Of a stretch of DNA of 64,000 bases, positions 47,109 to 56,481 are shown piece by piece. The translations under genes were made by a program, and so were the position numbers. The DNA lies in NCBI GenBank assembly GCA_020747065.1, contig JAGMVK010000003.1:2852001-2916000 (forward strand). Reading direction: 5' to 3'. Below the pieces are notes generated by a model that saw nothing but the letters and a program-made list of their open reading frames with translations, did no database searches and was not told the DNA's origin. Each line of letters starts with the position of its first letter. Position 1 is the first letter of the stretch. This stretch comes from Cadophora sp. MPI-SDFR-AT-0126 (Eukaryota; Ascomycota; Leotiomycetes; Helotiales; Ploettnerulaceae).

Positions 47109-47902
47109 ATGTGGATTCTGCCACTTGTCGGGTATTTGGGCCTTGGCCTCGGCTTTGGATTCCTGACCCTCGCTATCGGTGCGTTGAATCGAGTCAACAT
47201 GTCGTCGTAAACCTTGGTACTAATCTTTGGACATAGCTTCGGGGCTCTACTACCTCTCGGAACTCGTTGAGGAGCATACCGTTGTCGCGAAGAGGCTGCT
47301 TACACGTCTGATATACGGAATCATCGGGATTCAGACGCTCCTTACCCTGATCGATGGCTTCCCATTCATGCTATCCCTGTTGAGCATATTCTCGCACGTC
47401 GTATACCTAGGGAATATGCGCCGCTTCCCAATAGTAAAGCTTTCGGATCCGCTATTCATACTTTCTTGCGGTACGTGGCACACTATGCTCACTCTCGTGT
47501 AATAAGTCACGGAGACATTGAAGTACACTTGCTGATATGATTCTTCTGGCAGTCCTGGTGCTACTGAATCACTACGTCTGGTTCAACCACTTCTCCTTCT
47601 CCTCCCTCGTCTCCGCCCCAGCCTCACGCTACGATCCCTCGAATCTCCCAACCTTCACAGAAATAGCGTCGTACTTCGGTCTCTGCGTATGGCTCGTGCC
47701 GTTCTCCCTCTTTGTTTCCTTGTCTGCAAGCGATAATGTGCTGCCGACGATGGGCAGTGAGGCGCCTGGCATGCCGGGTGCAGCGGGAGATGGGAAGAAT
47801 AGACGGCAGGGCATGTTCAAGGTGGTGGTTGATGTTGTGAGAGATTGGCTAGGAGAGTTGGGACGGTTGGCGGGATGGAATAGACCGGATAGAGGGTTCT
47901 GA
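47109..47902 (+). CDS. SVP26: Svp26/TEX261-family ER-Golgi cargo receptor
   Basis: Svp26/TEX261 proteins are small multi-pass membrane proteins that act as ER exit adaptors for Golgi mannosyltransferases. Three exons (47109-47178, 47237-47470, 47553-47902) give 217 residues. TM1 is at the very N-terminus (ILPLVGYLGLGLGFGFLTLA). SGLYYLSELVEEHTVVAKRL follows, a family hallmark, then TM2/TM3 (LIYGIIGIQTLLTLI, LLSIFSHVVYLGNMRRFP), FILSCVLVLLNHYVWF, and TM4 after the conserved TFTEIASYFGLCVWLVPFSL. The cytosolic tail is basic and ends GELGRLAGWNRPDRGF. Confidence 0.93.
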
Positions 47903-48240
47903 TGTAGGATTTTTCCATGGGAGAAGGGCATATCTGGCGTTGGTGGATCTCTGGAATCATTACTGGGAAAGAGAATGGCTGGTTCATGTGCAATGCATAG
48001 GTATCGTGAGGGAAAGAAATAAGGTCATGTATTGTACGTGCTAATGAATCTGCAAAATTAACTCCAGGGGTATCTTCCAGCAAATGATCCGTAACGCCCT
48101 GTAGGTAAGTGGTACATGAGTATGGGTATAGCAAATAGCGTGTAGCAATGTTCACTTCAGTCACGTTCCTATGGTCATCTCCACGAATCAGAAAGGCAGG
48201 GCGAAGGTTTGATGGTGCAGTGAACTTACCAACCATCAAG
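47903..48240. other. Intergenic region between convergent genes
   Basis: 338 bp of presumed 3' untranslated sequence from SVP26 (+) and the small coiled-coil gene (-). Downstream of the latter's stop codon is a gtaagt-like donor, so a 3'-UTR intron is possible. Confidence 0.4.
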
Positions 48241-48855
48241 TCATTCGTTTTGGGAGGCATTGGCCTCCATATCCTCGAGGCGGCCTTCGAACATGGCGAC
48301 CAGTTCACCGGACAGGTGGATGGAGTTGGTTTCGATGGACATCATGCTAGCGATGATGAGGCTCTCGATGCTCTGGCGTTTCTTGTCCAAAGCATCAAGT
48401 CTTGCCCAGGCAGCTTGATGGGACTTGGAGCTGGAAAGTCGTCAGTGAAGCACGCTATCGGTGGTCAATCCATAATGCAGGACAGAGAGATTGACGAGGG
48501 TCAAGATATCTCGGACTCGAAGAATATCTATGAGGACTACATAGGATGAAGACAGCTGTACTTACACTCTACTCTTCCTGGTAGCAAACAAATTATCAAT
48601 CTTGACTTTGACATCCTTGACGCGTTTCTCATGCTCTTCTTCAATCGCCTTGCGCTTCTTGTCTCGGCGGCCATTGTTCTGAAGCATTCATAAGAGTCAT
48701 TCTCAGCAGAAGAATCATGAGCCACATACCTTTGAGACGATGCTTTTCGCAGCGATAATTATTGCCGTAGGGTCCTCCTGTGAGCTTTGCTGTACAAGCT
48801 CATCTTCTGAATCTGACGGTTGAGCTTGGCCCTTGCGAGATTGATGTGGTGCCAT
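48241..48855 (-). CDS. Small coiled-coil hypothetical protein
   Basis: Three exons, none giving a long ORF alone, are 48730-48855, 48566-48678 and 48241-48430, with gtatgt and gtaagt donors and consistent phases. They encode 142 residues. The N-terminus is acidic and Gln-rich (RKGQAQPSDSEDELVQQSSQ), followed by AIIIAAKSIVSK, a basic coiled coil (NGRRDKKRKAIEEEHEKRVK, then DVKVKIDNLFATRK) and a second helix (SHQAAWARLDALDKKRQSIE) ending in EDMEANASQNE. I do not recognise the family. The shape resembles small chromatin or kinetochore coiled-coil proteins, but that is only an impression. The coherent splicing and helix periodicity make a real gene likely. Confidence 0.72.
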
Positions 48856-49161
48856 GGTGACGGCTGGGGCTGCTTCTCTTACTTATATGATTGGTGCAGT
48901 AGTAGAATGTTTTTGTGATGGAACGAGATGATGAAGTTCACCGGTGCCGTTTACCTGAGTGAAGGGTGGTCCATGAAATGTAACAAGAACAAATCAAGTC
49001 TCCTCTCCCAATGAGGTTGTTGGTCGACCAATCAGATGCTAGCGCAACTTCGGCCATTTTTGGTCCACCAAAATTTCATCCCGACCGCCTTCACATTTTC
49101 ACGATAAGGAACGAGAAAGATACCACCAAAATCTTTCCATTCTTCCACCACAGCCGCGAAG
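48856..49161. other. Divergent promoter region
   Basis: 306 bp between the starts of the small coiled-coil gene (-) and PXR1 (+). No known motif recognised. Confidence 0.4.
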
Positions 49162-50391
49162 ATGGGACTCGCGGGAGAGAAAAAGTAAAATTCCCCCCTT
49201 CCGTCACCTCAAATAATTACTGACCAGAAATCTGCAGGCGTATGAAGCTTTCCCACGATCCCAATAACACAAAATGGACGAACGACAGCTCCAGTTTCGG
49301 TCTGAAAATCATGACGTCCCAAGGCTGGCAACCAGGACAATACCTTGGAGCCAAAGACGCCGCTCACGCTGAATTCCATACCGCCGCCAATGCGTCCCAC
49401 ATTCGAGTCGCGATCAAAGACGACAATCTCGGTCTTGGTGCGAAAATTGGAACGGGCGTCGGTCATGGAGAGTGTACCGGCCTGGATGCGTTCAAGAACT
49501 TGCTCGGGAGGCTGAATGGTAAGGATGAAGAGGAGATTATCAAGGAGCAACAATCGAGAGACGATCTGCGGAGAGCAATATATTCGGAGAGGAAGTGGGG
49601 TACGCAGCGTTTTGTTTCTGGAGGTTTCTTGATTGGAGACAAGATACAGATTTTGATCGATGCGGAAGCGGAGCGGATACGGAAGCTTGCTTTGGGTAAA
49701 GATGAGGACCCCCCGAGCGATTCGAGCTCTTCTTCGGATTCTGAAGAGGAAGCTGCACCTGTGGAGAAGGCCAAGAAATCGAAGAAGCGGAAGCTGGAAG
49801 TTCTGGAAGAGGCAGAACCCGAGGTCATTGCATTTAAAGTCAAGAAGCCGAAGAAATCCAAGAAGGAGCGGAAGAACCAGGAACCTGTTGAGGAAGACAG
49901 TGCGCCTTCCGAAGGAGAGAAGGTCGCCAAGAAATCCAAGAAGTCTAGGAAAAATCGCAAGGCGGAAGCCGAAGCTGAGGATACAGAGGAGGAGTCCGGG
50001 ATCAAGAGACGTAAGAAAGAAAAGAAGGAGAAGAGAAGGAAAGAGAAGGCCGCATCTAATATTGAGGAGTCCGAGAAGGAGAAAAGGAGGAGGGAAAAGA
50101 AGGAAAAGCGTCAAAAGAAGAAAGCTGCTGAGGAAGAATCGCCAGAAGACTCCGAGACTTCTTATCCAACAACAAAAGAAAGTACACCACTCGCTACTCC
50201 ATCGAGTGGTCGTTCGACGCCTATGATGCAGGGAAGACACGCTGTCAGATCAAGATACATTGCACAGAAAAGACTAGCGAGTATGGATGCAGCGTCACTG
50301 AACCAGGTTTGTCTCCACCAAGATCCCATCGTTCAATTTTCCTAGGAGCATGTCTAATACCCAGCAGATTTTCATGATCAAGTCACAATGA
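49162..50391 (+). CDS. PXR1: G-patch protein Pxr1/PinX1
   Basis: Pxr1/PinX1 is a nucleolar G-patch protein that stimulates the helicase Prp43 in rRNA and snoRNA processing and can inhibit telomerase. Three exons (49162-49184, 49238-50306, 50368-50391) give 371 residues. The 23-nt first exon supplies MGLAGEKK, the conserved family start, joined to RMKLSHDPNNTKW. The G-patch runs from about 25 to 72 (FGLKIMTSQGWQPGQYLG, then DNLGLGAKIG). FKNLLGRLNG and FVSGGFLIGDKI are typical of the family. The rest is a long Lys/Glu-rich nucleolar tail with KKSKK and KEKKEKRRKEK runs, then ATPSSGRSTPMMQGRHAVRS and the short last exon IFMIKSQ. A 343-codon ORF on the opposite strand is a compositional shadow. 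Confidence 0.95.
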
Positions 50392-50658
50392 ATCCCATAG
50401 AAATGAAGAAATATAATACATCTCGACGCCCACCATAAATGACACCCTGCTTCCTGACCTCCTTTCGTTCCTCGGATTCGATTTACCTGTGTCTATCATC
50501 CACATCAGCCTCCTCTATCTCTATTCCAGCCCTGAAGGTTCAGCTCAAACCGTATCAGGTCCAAAGCAGACTTTGCTGTCAAGCGAACAAGCTAGACTCA
50601 ACTCCGCTCATCAACCCGCACGAAAGCAAACATCGTAAGTTCCGCAACACGATGCTCT

Positions 50659-51426
50659 TCATACCTCACAATCAACTATTAACTCCACGCCCACACTCTC
50701 CCTCCCAATACTATCATCCCTAAAAACCGCCCAAACACTCATCGCACCCGCCTCTCCATCTACCCTAACAACCCACCTCACCTCCCTCTTCCCCTCTCCA
50801 TCCCTCCAGACCACCCTCCTCTCTTTCCCACCAATCTCAAATCCCAAACTCACCACCCCACTCTCTGAACCTCCCCTCGCCGACCCCCTAACACTAGAGA
50901 GCAAAGCTGCAGGTGCATTAAGCGGCGCTGAAATAGGAGTTACAAAGTTCCCGCAGTAGAGGCGGGTGGAGCGTGAGAGGTGGCAGAGGGCGGCGAGGGA
51001 TTTCTGGGAGGTGGTGGAGCCGTTGGGGGAGAGGTAGAGAGGTTTGTTGAGGGAGGGAAAGATGTGCTGGTGTTGGATGCTGGAAGGAGGGAAGATGATC
51101 TGGATTTTGAAGATTGATCTTGAGAGGTTTGTGGGTTGTTGTGGCTGTGCCTGGCTTGCTTGGACTTTGGCTTGTGGTTTTGATATCGGCTGGGTTTGGG
51201 GACTGTAGGGTGCTGCTTGGGGTGGTGGTTGGAGGCGAAGAGAGGTGGGTGTGCGTTCAACTCGAGGACGGGCAAGTGCGATTGTTCTGTTCCAGGCATC
51301 AGCATCTTGTGTCGTCTGATTAAGAACGGGTACAGGTCGTGGAGTGGGGCAATTGATGCAAAGGAGCACGAACATCGATCCCAAGAGTATAACTACCAAG
51401 CAGCTCATCCGAACAAATTTTAACAT
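50659..51426 (-). CDS. Hypothetical single-pass membrane protein
   Basis: A single-exon ORF of 255 residues. It starts MLKFVRMSCLVVILLGSMFV, a positively charged N-terminus followed by a strong hydrophobic segment (about 8-24) that would act as signal anchor or signal peptide. Residues 28-110 are Pro/Gln/Thr-rich and probably extended. From about 110 there is a beta-rich region (SIFKIQIIFPP, RLYCGNFVTPISAP, GVVSLGFEIGGKERRVVWRD and EVRWVVRVDGEAGAMSVWAV) that looks like a small sandwich domain exposed outside the cytosol. No family recognised. The coding strand has runs typical of real coding sequence, but single-exon support is limited. Confidence 0.55.
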   Translation of the reverse strand: MLKFVRMSCLVVILLGSMFVLLCINCPTPRPVPVLNQTTQDADAWNRTIALARPRVERTPTSLRLQPPPQAAPYSPQTQPISKPQAKVQASQAQPQQPTNLSRSIFKIQIIFPPSSIQHQHIFPSLNKPLYLSPNGSTTSQKSLAALCHLSRSTRLYCGNFVTPISAPLNAPAALLSSVRGSARGGSESGVVSLGFEIGGKERRVVWRDGEGKREVRWVVRVDGEAGAMSVWAVFRDDSIGRESVGVELIVDCEV

Positions 51427-52127
51427 CGTGATAAAAGACTGTCTTCCCTAACTAAAATCTCAAACACAGGAAACTTCGCAGTCACATTCAAAATTCACAC
51501 TAATCAAAGTAATCAGACGCAGCATCCATTCCAAAAAGTGGCGCTCTGCCTTTTTATGCTCGGAGGATTCGTTGCAAAGCAATATATGCGATAGATAGAA
51601 ACTATATATACAGTGGCGGATATATGATTTCATTTCAGCCTTGTGTTATGCTGAGGGCAGGTGTTGGGTTGGGATTGGTTGGGGATATTTAGGCTGTGAG
51701 GGTTTGATTGTTTTGTTTGGACTTTTTGGTTCGAAGGATTATAGTTTGACGTCCGAGTTTGAACACAGAGATGATAGAATACAAGCACCGAAAAATTTCC
51801 TCTTTTCATAAGCAATGCTGTTTGCCAAAGAATGCTGTTCTGCTAGCTGTGACTTTTTTTGCATTTAACACCAGGTCAAGAAGGACTGTCTGTTGATGAA
51901 ACGCTGTTCAATGTCTTAAGATTGTTCAAATGCAGCAAGCGATTGCAATAAGATCTCCAGCTGTCTCAAGCTCGCAGAGAATACATATCTCTTCCCATTC
52001 CCATGAACAGCTTGATATTAATCGTTGAAAGTTGCACCTGATCGTCTACTTCTGTCAGCTCCTTTGTGTGGCTAGGAATTATCAATCTTAAGGATCATAC
52101 CTGGCTGACATGACAGTCAAGACTTTC
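51427..52127. other. Intergenic region
   Basis: 700 bp upstream of the membrane-protein gene and downstream of the minus-strand BTB gene. AT-moderate, with no credible ORF or motif. Confidence 0.4.
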
Positions 52128-52954
52128 TTACGCCTCGCTAACATAGTAGCGTGTCATATCGTATCCGGGTGCCATAGTCCTGCTTTCTACTGTGTCCGCC
52201 AACTTTGTGACCAAGTCAATAAGCATTTCTGAAGGGAAAGCATTTGACTCTTTGCTGTACCATTCAGGTACTAGATACCACCCGCAGTCATCCACGAGAA
52301 AACGACGGAGAGGGCTGCCTGGTGAGGTTTTCTCGTATGCTTCTTTAAAGCACTGTACAGGGACACGACAAATAATTTTACCGCATCGTTCCATTTCGTC
52401 GATAACGAAATTTTGGAGACGAGGTATGAGGAGCTTCTCCGCTAGAACCCACAATTTAATGAGGGCCATGTCTTGATTCAGCGCCCTCTCAATAACTCCT
52501 TCGACATGTTCATCAACCAACTCTGTGGGATCGATGATATCGAGCATCTGAGTGTAGAACCAGTGAACAAGCAAACGAACGGCCTCGACGCTGCTGTCTT
52601 CGAAGCGGTACTCCTGGGTCTGGCCTTCAACGAAGTCGCTCTTGAAGGCTGCATCTAGGACTGGCGAATAGTGGCATGCAAACTCCTTATGGACAATAAA
52701 CTTCTCTTTGCTTTTGCCAGCATACAGAGTGACGAGCTGAGCGGCTTTTCTAGGAAGTAATAGATAGGTCAAAATTGTCTCAGGCATTTACAAGGGAGAC
52801 CCCACCACCAGCATGGAAGGCAGTGAAGAATAACTTACTTGAGAGTCGGTATCCTAGGCTTGATTGTGATTTTCGTGATATGTCTGATCGATTTCGAAGG
52901 TGAAGTGGTTGGAGGGGTCGACAGTTCGGATTGGGTTGATTGAGAATCTACCAT
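52128..52954 (-). CDS. BTB/POZ domain protein
   Basis: Two exons, 52839-52954 and 52128-52749, give 245 residues. The first exon encodes a Ser/Thr-rich lead (MVDSQSTQSELSTPPTTSPS) and basic KITIKPRIP. The second starts KKAAQLVTLYAG, then the BTB core FIVHKEFACHYSPVLDAAF, SDFVEGQTQEYRFEDSS, LLVHWFYTQ, and the downstream helices LWVLAEKLLIPRLQNFVIDE and SPGSPLRRFLVDDCGW. It is head-to-head with the BTB gene at 53652-54427, which shares the HKxFACHYSPVL and LLIPxLQN motifs and an intron at the same place. This indicates a local duplication. Partner and function are unknown. Confidence 0.9.
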
Positions 52955-53651
52955 CGTCTGAAGTTATTCTGGTCAGTGTTAAGTTCGTGACTAGGATCCA
53001 GAAGAAAGGGAGCTCACACTTTTGCGTTGACTTACTTCCCTGTTCGTGAGTGATCGGAAGTGGTGATGGAGAAAGGTTTGAATTGAAGGAGTCGAGGCTT
53101 CAACCTTTTGTAGGGGGAAGAGGACCAAAACAAGCTAAGCGAGAGGCTAGTTCGTTCTTCGGACCTGACACAACATGCACCGGCAGATACAAATTCACCC
53201 CACGAGAAGAACGATGGGAATGAACTCTGTTTATCAAGCACTAATTTTTGGGTTATTCTACACAAGGCATTCAGCTTCTCAAAGCTTTGCAAATCAGATT
53301 CTCCTGGAAGTTGACATGCGGGGCAAAGTTTACGGTAAGGGCCTCAATGCCGAAGGTAAACAGATGCGATTTAAAGACCTTGAGCTTAGTTTTCACCTAG
53401 CAAGTCACCAAAAGGTGAATTGAAGAATTTCATATACAGAGCTCTAGCTAATAAAGGGTCTAGGCAGGACTTGATAAATAGGCTTTCCCTGGAAGATCGT
53501 ACTTTCCATCAACACACTTTTTCGTATTCTATCGCCACAGAGTAGTCTGGCTCAAGACACAGCTCAAATCATCTAAGACATAACACCAGCGTAAGTTAAA
53601 CTCCCTTCTTCGGAAGGACTAAGGCTAATAGATGTGTCGCAGAATTTCATT
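52955..53651. other. Shared divergent promoter of the two BTB genes
   Basis: About 700 bp between head-to-head BTB paralogues. The ORF at 53175-53423 is not supported by motifs. No specific element recognised. Confidence 0.4.
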
Positions 53652-54427
53652 ATGGCCCTACCATCCATTGCACAGATAGATCCTCGATTTGCAAGGGTCT
53701 TTGCCCCCGAAACCTCCAAGAGACGCTCACCAGCTTCCAAGTCAAAGACAAGAGCCACAATCTCGTGAGTTGCTGAATCGAGGACCAAATAATTTAACCA
53801 ACATTTTGTAGCAACCCAACCTCGATGGCCACGCTCACGACCGGCAGTGGTCACTCAATTAAGCAATTTGTCGTACACAAGGACTTCGCATGCCACTACT
53901 CGCCAGTTCTCAAAGCAGCTTTCAATAGCAACTTCCTTGAAGGGCGAACGCAAGTCTACCATCTCGACGATGTCGAGGAGGAAGTTGGAAGCCTATTGGT
54001 GAATTGGCTATATTCTCAAGACTTAGTCGTGGAGTCGATCGAAAAAGAGGAGAATGTCCCTTATGAGGCTGTCCATTTGGTCCAACTCTGGGTCGTTGCT
54101 GATAAGCTCCTTATCCCACAACTTCAGAACTTAGTTATTCAGAAGCTTATCAAGCGGGAGAAGATCTTAGGGATCATCCCAATAGACACCCTGACGGACC
54201 TTTACAAAACTACGTCTAAAGATAGTCCTCTCCGGCTACTCCTACTTCATCAATGCGCTTGCCTTCTCGATCCCTGGCATTTTTCTAAATTCCCGGAAGA
54301 TTTTCCTAAGGAAATGCTCTTGGAACTGGCACAATTCGCATGTGGTGATCAGTCGAACCTTACCAAGAGATCGGGCATTCATACAAATCTCGACCAGTAC
54401 ATGGTTTCTGACAACTCTGAAGGCTGA
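53652..54427 (+). CDS. BTB/POZ domain protein
   Basis: Two exons, 53652-53764 and 53812-54427, give 242 residues. The N-terminus is basic (SKRRSPASKSKTRATIS). The BTB core is FVVHKDFACHYSPVLKAAF, SNFLEGRTQVYHLDDVEEEV and LLVNWLYSQDL, followed by LWVVADKLLIPQLQNLVIQK, KTTSKDSPLRLLLLHQCA and a conserved C-terminal helix (FPKEMLLELAQF). The intron sits at the same position relative to the domain as in the genes at 13886 and 52128. Divergent from the latter, 697 bp away. Confidence 0.9.
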
Positions 54428-54848
54428 ACCTCATGATATACGGGTACGTTAATTTCAAGGCTTTGCAACGACTGGGACTTTTGCTAAAAGTAGGCCAGAT
54501 CCACTTTCTGGCTGACAGCGAGGATGGGCATATGGCATTGTCAGGATTGATCGATTGTGCCCTGCTCAGATTTAATGGCTTATACATGGTCGAGATTTTT
54601 CTTTCTGGACGGAGCCAGGTTCTTCTACCAGTTCGTGGTTGCTGGAAGTTGAGATGGACCCTGGGGAGGATCTGGTTGAAAGTTGAATCTGGCATTCACC
54701 ATCTACCGATATGGGTACTCAATTATGGACTACACAGGCAAAGAGCAAACCACTTACAGCTCTTTTTATTTTTGATGCCCTTGAGAGGCGTACATGCAGC
54801 ATACCCTCAAAATTGTATCACTCTCTTCCACCAACAACTTTGACCTAC
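54428..54848. other. Intergenic region between BTB gene and pseudogene
   Basis: 420 bp. The 136-codon ORF at 54433-54843 (+) has no motif and a hydrophobic, unstructured composition; I do not accept it. Nothing else recognised. Confidence 0.4.
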
Positions 54849-55761
54849 TCAATCAACTAGTGTACGTTGGCCTTTCCTATCCACCGGAAAATCAATTACA
54901 ATAATTTCCTCCTTCCCATTTCCTTCCAAATTCCCGTCAAAAGCAACAAGCGCATCCAACTGCTCAAGCGCGCTCTGGAAGACTGGCCCCACATTGCCAC
55001 CAATCCTAACTGTCTTCAAGAACAGCATCTGTTTCAGAGGTAGACTGACCAACGTCCACCTCACACCACAGACCCACGAAATCCCATACTTTATCTCCAT
55101 GGTACCAGGCTTCATGTTTCTGACATGCACAAGCAGACCGGATTTAAGGTAAACTCATCACAAAGCTGCGGACTAACATCGCAATCCATAAATGCCCAAT
55201 CCGCACTGGGCATCCTCTATTTCGGACCATCATAATACTGTTCTCCACCAGGGTATTGAATCCATCATTGAACACCCCGCAAATCTCATCGGAGTCTATA
55301 CAACTCCGTCCCGGTCTCCTGGACATATTCATCTTATCAACCCAGGACTCATTCTCTCTAGACGTCCCTCCAACATAAATCCGAGTCTCTTTATCAGGAG
55401 ATTTAGAAAGCATGGTTCCGTCATCGTACAGATTTTGTTGCTACCAGCTCCACGACTTAAGCTGTTGGATGTCAGGGATGAGAGGCAGCCCTCGCTTATT
55501 GTAAGCTGGTGGTTTGCGTAGTGAGTCGGAGCGGTAATCTGGGATGCAGGACCATTATTTGTTGAGGGAGGAGAGGCGGTTGAGTTCGCTGAAACAGGCT
55601 TGCTCGTACCGGTACGCTCTGGAGTAAGGGATTGCGGCGAGGAATAGGAGGGGTGGGAGGATGAAGAGGATGCCGGTGAGGAGGTTCAGACTTATGTTCT
55701 TGAGCGTGAGGCGAGGCAGATAGCGACGGATCGAGCGCCTGGTTTGATGAGTTATAGGCAC
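54849..55761 (-). pseudogene. Decayed gene: N-terminal membrane segment plus Cys-containing domain
   Basis: One minus-strand frame reads from 55761 to 55144 as continuous protein-like sequence interrupted by TAA (55555-55557) and TAG (55441-55443). It has a hydrophobic membrane helix (LLTGILFILPPLLFLAAI), then SRAYRYEQACFSELNRLS, WSCIPDYRSDSLRKPPAYNK, PDKETRIYVGGTSRENESW, ICGVFNDGFNTLVENSIMMV and GCPVRIGHLW. The sense then moves to a second frame (DCDVSPQLCDEFTLNPVCLC) and to a third (KPGTMEIKYGISWVCGVRWT to the stop at 54849). No start ATG exists in frame. With two nonsense codons and two frame changes I call it a pseudogene; micro-introns cannot explain all lesions. The intact family would be a single-pass membrane or secreted protein of unknown role. 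Confidence 0.6.
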
Positions 55762-56481
55762 AGCATATTAGTTTGAAATGAATGGTTCTCTATGAGGTTT
55801 GTGAATTCTGGTGACTTGACGAGAACCTGAAATAAGCTCTGAAGCTGTGCCCCCCAAACTAGAAAATTTGGGGTTAGATCGGCCTCAATTCTAGCGACTG
55901 AATCCCTGAAGACTAGACTTTGGATCCCATTCCCTAGAAACAGAGATTCAATGCTGGTATTCTTGATACCGTTGGAGAAGTCGACATTGACGTGTACGAG
56001 ACTGATTCAAATGATCAAGTCGGTGAGATATCTCGCAAACCGTGTCTTATGTTCTGAAGCCAAAACTTCACATCTGAAATCGGAAGGATCTTGTCATTTT
56101 CTCTCGATTGACTATAAGATGTAAGAGTCTATCCTAGACATCTCGCCTCATCTGATCTCATTTCATCTCGGGCCAGGTCATGCCGGACCACAGCACCCTG
56201 TTCATGTGCGCCATTTCCTCTGGAATGTTTGCATGTAAGCATTACTTCGTCTCCGCAAATATCGATGTCCATGTCAGGACAGAAAATAATGAAGAAAAAA
56301 AGAAAAAAAAGTACGTATCAGTACATCAATCCAACCATCATGCGTCCATCTGCGCCAACTTATTGTCCTGAATCGAGAGAAACATTTCCTTGAGATTGTA
56401 CAGACTTCAGATCCAACCCTAAGTTGTGTCCGAAGGCAAAGCCAAAGTCAAACGAGATTTGGGTCATGGCTGTGGACATGT
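55762..56481. other. Intergenic region
   Basis: 720 bp between the pseudogene and the 3' end of the large BTB-like gene. Contains A-rich runs near 56285-56310 and no credible ORF. Confidence 0.4.

Noticed and set aside
49209..50240. 343-codon ORF on the minus strand with leucine/phenylalanine-rich product
   Set aside because: It is exactly antisense to the Lys/Glu-rich tail of PXR1; poly-Lys/Glu codons read as Leu/Phe on the other strand. The plus-strand gene has a recognisable G-patch and splice sites.
54433..54843. 136-codon plus-strand ORF downstream of the BTB gene
   Set aside because: No domain, unusual hydrophobic composition, and it lies in the 3' flank of a complete gene.
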